Shown: positions 33,475-43,196 of the stretch, in pieces
Position numbering within the stretch: position 1 is the stretch's first letter
How the letters are laid out: each line of letters starts with the position of its first letter
Origin: Streptomyces sp. NA02950
Lineage (GTDB): Bacteria; Actinomycetota; Actinomycetes; Streptomycetales; Streptomycetaceae
Assembly: GCF_013364155.1 (NCBI RefSeq)
Contig: NZ_CP054916.1
Location: forward strand, 2,107,001 to 2,171,000
Length of the DNA stretch: 64,000 bases
Reading direction: 5' to 3'
The notes under the pieces: generated by a model
Databases searched by the model: none
What the model saw: only the letters and a program-made list of their open reading frames with translations
What the model was told of the DNA's origin: nothing
Program-made: the position numbers and the translations under genes

Positions 33475-34257
33475 GTGTCGGTCGAGATCACCTGGTGGGG
33501 GCATGCCACCGCGACCGTGCGGGACTCGGGCGTCCGCGTGCTGACCGACCCCCTCTTCGTACGGCGGCTGGCCCATCTGCGGCGCCGCCGCGGCCCCGTT
33601 CCGCCGCCCGACGCCGCGGTCGCCGATGTCGCGCTGGTGTCGCATCTGCACGCCGACCATCTGCACCTCGGCTCGCTGGCCCGGCTGCGGCCCGGTACCC
33701 GGCTGGTGATCCCGTACGGCGCCGGGCGCGCGGTGCCGGGGCTGCGGCGGGTGGTCACGGCACGCCGGCTGCGGGTCACGGAGTTGCGGCCGGGCGAGGA
33801 GTGCGCGGTCGGCGAGGTCCGGATCCGGGCCGTACCCGCCGCCCACGACGGCCGGCGGCTGCCGTACGGGCGGCGCCGGGTGCCCGCGCTCGGCTATGTG
33901 CTGCGCGGCGAGGCCACGACGTACTTCGCGGGCGACACCGGGCTGTTCGACCGGATGGCCGAGGCGGTGGGCCCGTGCCAGGTGGCGCTGCTGCCGGTGG
34001 GCGGCTGGGGCCCGTACCTCGGCCACGGCCATCTGGACGCGCACCGCGCGGCGCAGGCGCTCGCCCGGCTGGGGGCGCGCAACGCGGTGCCGGTGCACTA
34101 CGGCACGTACTGGCCGATCGGGCTGGACGCGGTCCGGCCGCACGAGTTCCACGCCCCGGGCGACGACTTCGTGCGCCACGCCGGGCGGCTGGCCCCCGGC
34201 ACGGCGGTGCACCGGCTGGGGCACGGGGAGTGCGTCCGGCTGGAGCCCGCCAGGTGA
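33475..34257 (+). CDS. metallo-beta-lactamase fold hydrolase (UlaG-like)
   Basis: 260-residue MBL protein. WWGHATATVRDSGVRVLTDP opens the fold. The metal motif HLHADHLH follows (H-x-H-x-D-H), then PAAHDG, GEATTYFAGDTGLF (metal-bridging Asp) and the C-terminal PVHYGTYWP His. It resembles UlaG/NAPE-PLD-type lactonases or phosphodiesterases. GTG 33475 follows GGGAGGAG. It overlaps the DedA gene by 4 nt (GTGA), so the two are co-translated. Confidence 0.88.
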   Translation: MSVEITWWGHATATVRDSGVRVLTDPLFVRRLAHLRRRRGPVPPPDAAVADVALVSHLHADHLHLGSLARLRPGTRLVIPYGAGRAVPGLRRVVTARRLRVTELRPGEECAVGEVRIRAVPAAHDGRRLPYGRRRVPALGYVLRGEATTYFAGDTGLFDRMAEAVGPCQVALLPVGGWGPYLGHGHLDAHRAAQALARLGARNAVPVHYGTYWPIGLDAVRPHEFHAPGDDFVRHAGRLAPGTAVHRLGHGECVRLEPAR

Positions 34258-34922
34258 TCCCGGTGATCCATCGGCTGCTGGACGAGGTGGGCGAGCTGGC
34301 GCGCGGTGTGCCGCCGGAGTCGACCCAGCAGGCGGTGGGCTATCCCTCGCTGTTCCTGCTGGTGGTGTTCGGGGCGCTGGTGCCGGTGGTGCCGACCGGG
34401 GCGGTGGTGAGTTCGGCGGCGGTGGTGGCCGTGCACCAGAGCTCGCCGTTCTCGCTGCTGTTCGTCTTCCTGGTGGCGGCCTTCGCGGCCTTCCTCGGGG
34501 ACATCTGTCTGTACTGGCTGGGGCGGCGGGGGGTGCGCTCGCGCAACGGCTCCCGCTGGCTGGCCCGGATCCACGACCACGCGCCCCCGGAGCGGCTGGC
34601 CCAGGCGGAAACGCGGCTGGACCGGCACGGGGTGGCGGTGCTGGTGCTGTCCCGGCTGATCCCGGCGGGGCGGATCCCGGTGATGCTGGCGTGTCTGCTG
34701 TCGGGGATGACGATGCGGAGGTTCGCGCGGGGTGCCGGGCCCGCGGCGCTGGCCTGGGCCGCCACGTACCAGCTCATCGGCATTCTGGGCGGGTCGCTGT
34801 TCGAGAAGCCGTGGCAGGGCGTGGCGGCGGCGGTACTGCTGACGGTCGTCATCAGCGCCGCCCCCGCCGCCTGGCGCCGCGTACGGGGGCGACGCGACGC
34901 CGAGCACGAACCGGCGGGCTGA
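34254..34922 (+). CDS. DedA/SNARE-associated family membrane protein
   Basis: 222-residue DedA-family protein, thought to flip lipids such as undecaprenyl phosphate. Motifs: YPSLFLLVVFGALVPVVPTGAVVSSAAVVA, FAAFLGDICLYWLGRRGV, and the conserved amphipathic region LDRHGVAVLVLSRLIPAGRIPVMLACLLSGMTMRRF. The G-x-x-x-G-D and F-x-R-x-x-P features are present in variant form (LSRLIPAGR). Start GTG 34254 overlaps the MBL stop; GTG 34263 is possible. Confidence 0.88.
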   Translation: MIPVIHRLLDEVGELARGVPPESTQQAVGYPSLFLLVVFGALVPVVPTGAVVSSAAVVAVHQSSPFSLLFVFLVAAFAAFLGDICLYWLGRRGVRSRNGSRWLARIHDHAPPERLAQAETRLDRHGVAVLVLSRLIPAGRIPVMLACLLSGMTMRRFARGAGPAALAWAATYQLIGILGGSLFEKPWQGVAAAVLLTVVISAAPAAWRRVRGRRDAEHEPAG

Positions 34923-35062
34923 CGGCCCCGCGGCCGCTCGCGAACACCCCCGCGGGTGCCACCGCGAACGGCGCGGAGCCGGTCACCGCCCGCGTCACAC
35001 GTCCTGACCTGGCCTTCGCTCAGATGGCTCACAAATCTCGCGCCATACGTGGGAGCGCTCCA

Positions 35063-35099
35063 CGATCGTCCTTGCGGGCGGCGCATCCAAGGACGGTCG
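35063..35099 (+). promoter_or_regulatory. leader hairpin before the spore-pigment operon
   Basis: CGATCGTCCTTG (35063-35074) pairs with CAAGGACGGTCG (35088-35099) at 11 of 12 positions, ending 10 nt before the AAGGAGG ribosome site. The 201-bp intergenic region 34923-35123 otherwise holds only promoter-like DNA. The hairpin may stabilise or regulate the mRNA leader. Confidence 0.45.
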
Positions 35100-35123
35100 C
35101 AAGCCCCCAAGGAGGAGTGGAAC

Positions 35124-36311
35124 ATGAGCACCCTGCCCCAGGATCCACAGACCACCGCAACACCCTCCATGACCACGCAGTCGGCGCTGACCGACTCCCG
35201 GCTGCGCGTGGTGCTGCTGCTGGATGTGCGCAGTGGTGCCGAGGAGCGTTTTCTGCGTGCGTACGACGAGCTGTGCCAGCAGGTGGCCTCGGTCCCGGGC
35301 CACCTCAGCGACCAGCTGTGCCAGTCGATCGAGGACCCGTCCAAGTGGCTGATCACCAGTGAGTGGGAGAGCGCTCCGCCGTTCCTCGCCTGGGTGGACA
35401 GCGCGGCCCACCGCGAAATGGTCAAGCCGATGCACGGCTGCGTCAAGGACACCCGCTCGCTGCGGTTCGGCATTCTGCGCGAGACCGACCACGGCACGGG
35501 CACCGCGGCGCACCGGGGACGGCTCCAGCCCGCCCCGCGGATCGGCGACGGGATCATCCGGCACGCCCTGACGTTCACCGTCAAGCCCGGCAGCGAGAAG
35601 GACGTCGCCGCGATCCTGGCGAACTACTCCTCGCCCGAGTCGCGGGTGGACGACACCACCCGGCTGTGCCGCACCTCGCTGTTCATGAGCGGCAATCGGG
35701 TGGTGCGCGCCGTCGAGGTCCAGGGCGACCTGATGGCGGCGCTGCGCCATGTGTCCCGGCAGCCGGAGATCCGCGAGGTCGAGGAGGCCATCAACCCGTA
35801 TCTGGAGGAGGCCCGCGATCTGGACGACCCGGAGTCGGCGCGGGAGTTCTTCATGCGGGCGGCGCTGACGGCCGTGCACCACCTCTCGGTGAAGGGCGCG
35901 GGATACTCCTCCGCCGACATACGGCGTCATGCCCTGCTCTACCCGGTCAAGGAGGGCTGTGGGATGGCGGTCGCCCAGCTGCTGGCCCGCCAGGACGAGC
36001 TCGCCATCGGCGGCGAGGGGACGGCCGGACGGAACGGCGGACGCGGGCGCAAGAAGGGCGCGCCGGCCCTGGTCACCAGCACGATCTTCCACCACGTGGA
36101 CACCGTTGTCCGGCTAGTGGATATCACCGGTTCGCTGGACCAGGACCCCGCGCTCTTCGCGGGTGTCGGCGGCAAGCGTGCCGCGGCCATGCTCGACCGG
36201 CTGGTCGAGGTCGGTCCGGGCCGGGAGCTGTCGGACGAGGAGGGGCTGCGGCGTTTCCTCGCCGACTGCGACATGGATCCGGTCACCGACCGCCGGTCGG
36301 CGGACTACTGA
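35124..36311 (+). CDS. whiE-ORFI: spore-pigment cluster SchA/CurD-like protein
   Basis: 395-residue member of the SchA/CurD family, the first gene of whiE-type spore pigment clusters. It looks like an ABM-type monooxygenase-like repeat protein: LLDVRSGAEERFLRAYDELCQQVASVPGHLSDQLCQS, ITSEWESAPPFLAWVDSAAHREMV, then a second unit LTFTVKPGSEKDVAAILANYSSPESRVDDTTRL and a third around RHALLYPVKEGCGMAVAQLL. Its biochemical role is not established. ATG 35124 follows AAGGAGG. It starts a tightly packed seven-gene operon. Confidence 0.88.
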   Translation: MSTLPQDPQTTATPSMTTQSALTDSRLRVVLLLDVRSGAEERFLRAYDELCQQVASVPGHLSDQLCQSIEDPSKWLITSEWESAPPFLAWVDSAAHREMVKPMHGCVKDTRSLRFGILRETDHGTGTAAHRGRLQPAPRIGDGIIRHALTFTVKPGSEKDVAAILANYSSPESRVDDTTRLCRTSLFMSGNRVVRAVEVQGDLMAALRHVSRQPEIREVEEAINPYLEEARDLDDPESAREFFMRAALTAVHHLSVKGAGYSSADIRRHALLYPVKEGCGMAVAQLLARQDELAIGGEGTAGRNGGRGRKKGAPALVTSTIFHHVDTVVRLVDITGSLDQDPALFAGVGGKRAAAMLDRLVEVGPGRELSDEEGLRRFLADCDMDPVTDRRSADY

Positions 36312-36365
36312 CGTTCCGCTCCCTTACCGCGTCCCCTACGTCCCCACGTCCGGAAGGCACCGATC

Positions 36366-36770
36366 ATGACCACGTCCCCCCACATCGTCGACCTCGCCGA
36401 CGTCCCGCACAACCGGCGGCGCGGCGGCGACCTGCGCGCCATGCTCACCCCGAGCACCGTGGGCGCCACCAGCGGCTTCATGGGCCTGGCCCTCATGGCG
36501 CCGGGTGAACGCATCGGCGAGCACTACCACCCGTACTCCGAGGAGTTCGTGTTCGTCGTGTGCGGCGATCTGGAGGTGGACCTGGACGGGACCACGCACC
36601 CCCTCCGGCCCGACCAGGGTCTGCTGATCCCCCGCGACATGCGCCACCGCTTCCGCAACGTGGGGGACACCGAGGCCCGGATGGTCTTCCACCTCGGTCC
36701 GCTGGCCCCGCGTCCCGAGCTCGGGCACGTGGACACGGAGGCCACCGAACCGGCAGAGGCCTCGTCGTGA
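36366..36770 (+). CDS. whiE-ORFII: spore-pigment cluster cupin protein
   Basis: 134-residue single cupin domain: [27 protein letters not shown] (first cupin motif with His-x-His and Glu) and [23 protein letters not shown] (second motif). Homologous to the cupin of whiE/sch/cur clusters, presumed to modify or fold the polyketide; the metal is likely. ATG 36366 has GGAAGG 8 nt upstream. The stop overlaps the KS-alpha GTG (GTGA). Confidence 0.88.
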   Translation: MTTSPHIVDLADVPHNRRRGGDLRAMLTPSTVGATSGFMGLALMAPGERIGEHYHPYSEEFVFVVCGDLEVDLDGTTHPLRPDQGLLIPRDMRHRFRNVGDTEARMVFHLGPLAPRPELGHVDTEATEPAEASS

Positions 36771-38026
36771 CGCGACGGGTGGCGGTCACCGGGCTCGGCG
36801 TGGTCGCACCGGGGGGCGTGGGCGTCCCGGCCTTCTGGGACTTGCTCACCGCCGGGCGTACGGCGACGCGCGCGATCACGCTCTTCGACCCGGAGGGATT
36901 CCGCTCGCGGATCGCCGCCGAGTGCGACTTCGATCCGGTGGCCGCCGGGCTGGACCCGGAGCAGATCGAACGCTCCGACCGGTACGTGCAGTTCGCGCTC
37001 GCGGCGACGATGGAGGCCACCCGGGACGCGGGTCTGGCTCCGCAGCCGGAGAGCTGGCGCACCGCGGTGTCACTGGGCACCGCGGTCGGTGGCACCACCC
37101 GGCTGGAACACGACTACGTCAAGGTCAGCAGCGGTGGCGAGCACTGGGACGTGGACCACCGGCGGGCCGGTCCGCATCTGCACCGTGCGTTCGCCCCGAG
37201 CGCGCTGGCCTCCGGTGTCGCGGAGCTGATCGGCGCCCAGGGCCCGGTGCAGACCGTCTCCACGGGCTGCACCTCGGGTCTTGACGCCATCGGCTACGGC
37301 TTCCAGGCGATCGAGGAGAACCGGGCCGATGTGTGCATCGCGGGCGCGGCGGACTCGCCGATCTCCCCGATCACCGTGGCCTGCTTCGACGCCATCAAGG
37401 CCACCTCGGCCAACAACGACGACCCGATGCACGCCTCGCGGCCGTTCGACGCCCGCCGCGACGGCTTCGTCCTGGGCGAGGGCTCCGCCGTCCTCGTCCT
37501 GGAGGAGCTGGAGCACGCGCGCGCCCGAGGGGCCCGGATCTACTGCGAGATAAGGGGGTTCGCCACCTACGGCAACGCCTATCACATGACCGGTCTGACA
37601 CGGGAGGGCCTGGAGATGTCCGAGGCCATCGACCACGCGCTGGGACATGCGCGCATCGACAGCTCCGAGATCGACTACGTCAACGCACACGGCTCCGGCA
37701 CCCAGCAGAACGACCGCCATGAGACCGCCGCGGTCAAGCGCTCGCTGGGCGAGCACGCGTACCGCACCCCGATGAGCTCGATCAAGTCCATGGTCGGGCA
37801 CTCCCTCGGCGCCATCGGGGCCATCGAGGTGGTGGCCTGCACCCTGGCCCTGACCCACGGTGTGGTGCCGCCGACCGCGAACTACGAGAACCCCGACCCC
37901 GAGTGCGATCTCGACTACGTGCCGCGCACCGCCCGCTCACTGCCGCTGCGCCATGTGCTCTCGGTGGGCAGCGGGTTCGGCGGCTTCCAGTCGGCCGTGG
38001 TCCTCAGCCACGGGGGCGCGTCATGA
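36767..38026 (+). CDS. whiE-ORFIII: type II polyketide ketosynthase alpha subunit
   Basis: 419-residue condensing enzyme. The catalytic Cys lies in [15 protein letters not shown]. The His residues are in [14 protein letters not shown] and [13 protein letters not shown]. It condenses malonyl-ACP units with the KS-beta/CLF partner to build the spore-pigment poly-beta-ketone. GTG 36767 overlaps the upstream stop, and its own stop overlaps the next ATG (ATGA), so KS-alpha and KS-beta are made in equal amounts. Confidence 0.95.
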   Translation: MTRRVAVTGLGVVAPGGVGVPAFWDLLTAGRTATRAITLFDPEGFRSRIAAECDFDPVAAGLDPEQIERSDRYVQFALAATMEATRDAGLAPQPESWRTAVSLGTAVGGTTRLEHDYVKVSSGGEHWDVDHRRAGPHLHRAFAPSALASGVAELIGAQGPVQTVSTGCTSGLDAIGYGFQAIEENRADVCIAGAADSPISPITVACFDAIKATSANNDDPMHASRPFDARRDGFVLGEGSAVLVLEELEHARARGARIYCEIRGFATYGNAYHMTGLTREGLEMSEAIDHALGHARIDSSEIDYVNAHGSGTQQNDRHETAAVKRSLGEHAYRTPMSSIKSMVGHSLGAIGAIEVVACTLALTHGVVPPTANYENPDPECDLDYVPRTARSLPLRHVLSVGSGFGGFQSAVVLSHGGAS

Positions 38027-39272
38027 GGCCCCCGGTGAGCGGACACGACCGTGGCGCGGCCATCACCGGACTGGGGATCGTGGCGCCGAACGGCGTGGGC
38101 ACCGACGCCTACTGGAAGGCGGTACGGGAAGGGATCAGCTTCCTGGACCGGCTCTCCCGGGAGGGCTGCGAGCACTTCCCGCTGCGGGTCGCGGGCCAGG
38201 TCCGCGGGTTCGAACCGGGTGCGGCGGTCGAGGAGCGCTTCCTCGTCCAGACCGACCGGTTCACCCACTTCGCGATGGCCGCGGCCGATCTGGCGCTGGA
38301 GGACGCCCGGCTGCCGGCCGGGGAGATGTCGCCGTACGCGGTGGGCGTGGTGACCGCGGCGGGCTCCGGTGGCGGTGAGTTCGGCCAGCGCGAGCTCCAG
38401 CAGCTGTGGGGCAAGGGCCCGCGATACGTGGGGCCGTACCAGTCGATCGCCTGGTTCTACGCGGCCAGCACCGGCCAGATCTCCATCCGCGGCGGCTTCA
38501 AGGGCCCCTGCGGGGTGGTGGCCAACGACGAAGCGGGCGGCCTGGACGCGATCGCCCACGCCTGCCGGTCCATCCGGCACGGCGCGGACGCGGTCGTGGT
38601 GGGCGCCGCCGAGGCACCGCTCGCCCCCTACTCGATCGTCTGTCAGCTCGGCTACGAGGAGATGAGCCTGGCCCGGGAACCGGGCCGGGCCTACCTGCCG
38701 TTCACCGAGGACGCCCGCGGTTTCGCCCCCGGCGAGGGCGGGGCGATGCTGATGGTCGAGGAAGAGGGCGCGGCGCTGCGCCGCGGGGCGCGGATCCATG
38801 CCCGGATCCTCGGCCATGCCGCGACCTTCACCGGACCGTCCCAGTGGGAACGCTCCCGGGAGGGGCTCGCCCACGCCATCCAGGTCGCCCTGGCGGACGC
38901 GGACTGTGCGCCGGAGGAGATCGACGTGGTGTTCGCGGACGCCCTGGGCACCCCGGCGGCGGACCGCGCCGAGGCGCTCGCCCTCGCCGACGCGCTGGGC
39001 GCCCATGGCACCCGGGTCCCGGTGACCGCCCCCAAGACCGGCTTCGGCCGGGCGTACTGCGCGGCTCCGGCCCTGGATGTGGCGGCCGCGGTGCTCGCCA
39101 TGGAGCACCGTGTGGTCCCGCCCACCCCGTACGTCACCGACGTATGCCATGACCTGGACCTCGTCACCCGCACCTCCCGTCCCGCCGAGCTGCGGACGGC
39201 GCTGGTGCTGAGCCGAGGGCTCATGGGTTGCAACGCGGCGCTCGTGCTCCGCGGCCCGGAAGGAGATATCTG

Positions 39273-39273
<1 letters not shown>
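38023..39273 (+). CDS. whiE-ORFIV: type II polyketide chain-length factor (KS-beta)
   Basis: 416-residue KS-like partner without catalytic Cys: the segment reads [20 protein letters not shown], where many chain-length factors carry Gln (TEQAGG) and KS-alpha has Cys. Here Glu occupies the position. It pairs with KS-alpha to set chain length, and malonyl-ACP decarboxylation by the Gln residue would be altered. ATG 38023 overlaps the KS-alpha stop. The ACP start overlaps its own stop. Confidence 0.93.
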
Positions 39274-39996
<723 letters not shown>

Positions 39997-39999
39997 GCC

Positions 40000-40344
40000 A
40001 TGTACCGATCCCTGATCGTCGCCCGGATGAAGGAGACCGCGGCCCCGGACATAGCCTCGGTCTTCGAGGAGTCGGACCGCGGTGAACTACCGCACCTGAT
40101 AGGGGTCAGCGGCCGCAGCCTGTTCCAGTTCGGCGATGTGTACCTGCATCTGATAGAGGCCGACCGGCCGCCGGGACCCGAGGTCGCGCGGCTGGCCGGC
40201 CATCCAAAGTTCCACGACATCAGCGACCGGCTCGCCGCGTACATCCAGGCGTACGACCCCGGGACCTGGCGGGAGCCGAAGGACGCGATGGCCCACGAGT
40301 TCTACCGCTGGGAACGGGACCGGAGTGGCCCGGCCGGAAGCTGA
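40000..40344 (+). CDS. whiE-ORFVII: TcmI-family polyketide cyclase
   Basis: 114-residue TcmI-type cyclase: MYRSLIVARMKETAAPDIASVFEESDRGELPHLIGVSGRSLFQFGDVYLHLIEADRPPGPEVARLAGHPKFHDISDRLAAYI with the closing AHEFYRWE. It catalyses a later ring closure of the spore pigment. It starts 3 nt after the aromatase stop. The hydroxylase (ORFVIII) that flanks this gene set in S. coelicolor is not in the window. Confidence 0.92.
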   Translation: MYRSLIVARMKETAAPDIASVFEESDRGELPHLIGVSGRSLFQFGDVYLHLIEADRPPGPEVARLAGHPKFHDISDRLAAYIQAYDPGTWREPKDAMAHEFYRWERDRSGPAGS

Positions 40345-40356
40345 AGGGAGCGCCAC

Positions 40357-40533
40357 GTGGTCGCCGACCGGGTGCGCCGCGCGGGCTGTGCCGGGCTGGT
40401 CCACGGCAAGCGGTTCACCCGGTGCCTGCGCGTCTGCCCGGACCGCGGCCGGCACCCCCGGGCCGCGCGGCAGCGGCTGGACCAGCTGACGGGGGATGCG
40501 CACCGTCGCGGTGTACTCCACCGCGGACCGTGA
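40357..40533 (+). CDS. short ORF after the cyclase, unknown
   Basis: 58-codon frame from GTG 40357 with AAGGGAG 5-6 nt upstream, 12 nt after the TcmI stop: VVADRVRRAGCAGLVHGKRF and a basic remainder ending HRRGVLHRGP. The ribosome site looks real but the protein has no recognisable motif and overlaps the start of the carboxylase relic. It is probably the 5' end of a decayed operon gene rather than a functional small protein. Confidence 0.3.
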   Translation: MVADRVRRAGCAGLVHGKRFTRCLRVCPDRGRHPRAARQRLDQLTGDAHRRGVLHRGP

Positions 40534-41608
40534 CTCGGCCGTCGTCCGGCTCGTGGACGAGGCCGTGCCCATCGGGCCCGCCCCGTCCAGGCACAGCTAT
40601 CTCGCCATCCCCGCGATCAACGAGACGGCCCGGCGCACCGGGGCGCAGGCCATCCACCCGGGGTACGGATTCCTCTCCGGGGATCCGGACCGCGCGGAGG
40701 TCCGCGAGGACAGCGGGATCACCTTCATCGGTCCCCCGGCCGCGGTGACGCAGCGGCTCGGGGACGAGGCGGCGGCCCGCGCCCTGAGGGAGAAGGCGGG
40801 GCTGCCGGTGCTGCCGGGGAGCCCCGGCGCGGTGGCGGCCCCGGTGGAGGCGCGGGAGGTCGCGGAGCGGATCGGCCAACCCGACGCCCTGGTACGGGCC
40901 TTCAACGAGCCCCGCGCGCACGCGCGCGCGGTGTTCGGGGACGAACGTCTCCACATGGAGCGGTTCGTCGACGACGCACGCCATGTCGAGGTGCAGGTGC
41001 GCGGCGCCGAGGCGGTGGGCCGTGCCGGCGCGGACACCTTCGAGTTCGTGCTCTCACCGACCCGTGAATTCCACCTCATGGAAATCAACTGTCGCCGCCA
41101 AGTGGAAGATCCGGTCACCGGGATGGTCACCGGTATCGACATCGTCCGGCCGGACGAAGGGCCCGGGCGGAATGAATTCGGTGAGCAGCCCCGGGGCGGG
41201 AATGAATTCCCGGTCCGGGTCCTCGGCGTTCACCCGGCATTCGATGGCCACCCCGCGCCGCACCACATCCTCCTGGCGGACGGAGAGCGGCTGTCCGGCG
41301 GCGATGAGGATCTGCTCCCGGGTGGACACCCCTGCCTTCCCGGGCCGGCGGGTGGGCCGGACTACGACTCGCTGCTGGCGAAGACCGTGGTCTGGGCTCC
41401 TGACCGGGAGCAGGCGCTCGCGCGCATGGACCGGGCCCTGGGCGAGTTCCGGATCACCGGCGAGGGCATACGGACCCCTGTGGGCTTTCTGCGGCCTGCG
41501 CTCGCGCACCCGGATCTCCGCTCCACGACGCACACCACTGGGCTTATCGGAACGATGTCCGCTGAAAAGGTGACACGGCATCAGCCCATTCGCGCGGCGG
41601 AAGAGTGA
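40496..41608 (+). pseudogene. decayed biotin carboxylase (acetyl/propionyl-CoA carboxylase subunit)
   Basis: Reads as a biotin carboxylase with many lesions. Intact-looking pieces: [159 protein letters not shown]. Missing: the N-terminal NRGEIA part, the Gly-rich ATP-grasp loop, and the ERDCSVQRR-type region. The section that should follow GIDIV is present but inverted (41144-41327). It may once have supplied malonyl-CoA to the adjacent polyketide synthase. Confidence 0.85.
41144..41327 (-). other. 184-bp inverted segment inside the carboxylase relic
   Basis: Read on the minus strand this segment encodes [40 protein letters not shown] and [19 protein letters not shown], exactly the biotin carboxylase stretch expected between GIDIV (left flank) and the plus-strand [19 protein letters not shown] (right flank). 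The ends carry the 4-bp inverted pair GTCC (41144-41147) and GGAC (41324-41327), consistent with a simple flip. Confidence 0.88.
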
Positions 41609-41770
41609 TCATTGCGCTTATCTCCACTCGGAGGGCTTAACACCGACCGGATTGTAGGCCGCGCCAGGTGGCAGCGGGCACCCTCTTCACTGACGGTGGT
41701 TAAGACGCCGACGCGATCCCTTTGTCTGGCAAATAGTCAGTAATCGCGCAGGCGCCGGAAGGAATGACTC
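41609..41770. other. intergenic region before the surface-protein gene
   Basis: 162 bp without a gene. It presumably contains the promoter for the surface protein/sortase pair; a moderately AT-rich stretch (TTGTCTGGCAAATAGTCAG, about 41722-41740) is the only visible candidate. Confidence 0.35.
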
Positions 41771-42277
41771 ATGCGATCGACTCGCGCACTCTTCACCGGG
41801 GCGGCGATTGCCGCCACCCTGACTCTGGGCGCCCCTGCCGCCGCGTTCGCCGCCGACGTCTCGGACCCGGGCGGTCACGGTGGGTACTCGAGCAGCCAGG
41901 AGTCCTCCGACAGCTACGGCGAGAGCGGCGACTCCTGGAAGGACAAGAAGGACCACGAGGAGAAGGAAGGCAAGGACGAGGGCGGCTGGTCCGGCAAGGA
42001 GGAGCACGGCAAGGAAGGCAAGGACGAGGGCGGCTGGTCCGGCAAGGAGGAGCACGGCAAGGAAGGCAAGGAGGAGCACGACTGGTCGGGCAAGAAGCAC
42101 GACTGGGAGGGCGGCTCCTGGAAGGGCGAGAAGCCGAAGGGCGGCGTTCACACCGGCGGTGGCGGTATGGCCTCCACGGGTGGCGGCATGGCTGCCGGTT
42201 CCGTCCTGCTCCTCGGTGGCCTCGGCGCCGGCGCCTACGCCCTGCGCCGCCGTAACTCGGCGGGCACCGCTATCTGA
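41771..42277 (+). CDS. secreted, membrane- or wall-anchored repeat protein
   Basis: 168 residues. A signal peptide (ALFTGAAIAATLTLGAPAAAFA) is followed by a highly charged hydrophilic region with a tandem repeat of about 16 residues, GKDEGGWSGKEEHGKE twice plus a partial third. It ends with a sorting-signal-like C-terminus: MASTG, a hydrophobic helix (GSVLLLGGLGAGAYAL) and RRRN. MASTG resembles the LAxTG/LPxTG class in spacing to the helix and basic tail. The next gene is a class F sortase, so it is its probable substrate. ATG 41771 has GGAAGG 8 nt upstream. Confidence 0.8.
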   Translation: MRSTRALFTGAAIAATLTLGAPAAAFAADVSDPGGHGGYSSSQESSDSYGESGDSWKDKKDHEEKEGKDEGGWSGKEEHGKEGKDEGGWSGKEEHGKEGKEEHDWSGKKHDWEGGSWKGEKPKGGVHTGGGGMASTGGGMAAGSVLLLGGLGAGAYALRRRNSAGTAI

Positions 42278-42376
42278 GCCTGACTCTTTCGTCGTATTCC
42301 GTGCTGCCGTGGCACCTCCGCCCAGCGGTGGTGTCACGGCAGTGCTACGGGGGTTACGAGAAAGGCACACCCCTCC

Positions 42377-43105
42377 ATGAGCAAGCAGGGCAAGCAGGGC
42401 GGCGCCGACGGCAACACCCGCGTGCTCCGGTGGGCCGCGGCATCGGCCCTCATCGGTGTCTTCCTGATCTACAACTCCGTCGACGCGGCCTCCCAGAACA
42501 CTCCGGCGGCCAGTCCCACGGCCGCCGCCCCCGCGAGCGAGCCCCGGACGGTTCCGGAGACGGAACCGCGGACGCCGCCGCGGCAGGAGTCTCCCGAGGA
42601 GCCGGCGGCCACCCCGCAGTCCCGGCCCGGCCCCGCGCTCCCCCGCTCGCCCGCGACGCATCTGGACATCCCGTCGATCGGGGTGAGCGCGCCGTTCACC
42701 GAGCTGTCGCTGGACTCCCAGGGCACCCTGATCCCGCCGCCCGACACCGACAACAACCTGGTCGGCTGGTACAAGGACGGCCCCTCGCCCGGCGAGCGGG
42801 GCAATGCCATCGTGGCGGGTCATGTGGACACCAAGATCGGCCCTGCCGTGTTCTACACGCTCAGCTCCCTCAAGGTGGGCGGCGAGGTGAACATCACCCG
42901 CGAGGACGGGATCGTCGCGACCTTCACCGTCGACAAGATCAAGACCTTCAAGAAGAACGAGTTCCCGGACCGGAAGGTCTACGGGGACACCCCCAACGCC
43001 CAGCTGCGGCTGATCACTTGCGGTGGCGCCTACGACCACGACGTCAAGGACTACACCGCGAACGTGGTGGCGTTCGCCCACCTCACCACCTACCGGTGGG
43101 CCTGA
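42377..43105 (+). CDS. class F sortase
   Basis: 242-residue transpeptidase. An N-terminal membrane anchor (VLRWAAASALIGVFLIYNSV) is followed by a Pro/Glu-rich linker. The sortase beta-barrel then runs HLDIPSIGVSAPFTELSLDSQG, NAIVAGHVDTKIGPAVFYTL (catalytic His), TFTVDKIKTFKKNEF, and LRLITCGGAYDHDVKDYTANVVAFA (catalytic Cys in TCGG). It anchors surface proteins or cleaves sorting signals outside the membrane. It lies 99 nt after the repeat protein gene and ends at a strong terminator. Confidence 0.92.
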   Translation: MSKQGKQGGADGNTRVLRWAAASALIGVFLIYNSVDAASQNTPAASPTAAAPASEPRTVPETEPRTPPRQESPEEPAATPQSRPGPALPRSPATHLDIPSIGVSAPFTELSLDSQGTLIPPPDTDNNLVGWYKDGPSPGERGNAIVAGHVDTKIGPAVFYTLSSLKVGGEVNITREDGIVATFTVDKIKTFKKNEFPDRKVYGDTPNAQLRLITCGGAYDHDVKDYTANVVAFAHLTTYRWA

Positions 43106-43134
43106 GCGCACCGGTTCCGGAGTCCGCACACCGA

Positions 43135-43175
43135 CCAGGGTGCCCGCGCCGTAGACGACGGCGCGGGCACCCTGG
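43135..43175. terminator. bidirectional 18-bp stem terminator
   Basis: The arms 43135-43152 and 43158-43175 are perfectly complementary over 18 bp around an AGACG loop. It sits between the convergent sortase and methyltransferase genes. Confidence 0.9.
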
Positions 43176-43196
43176 TGTGACGGCGGGCGGCCGGGC

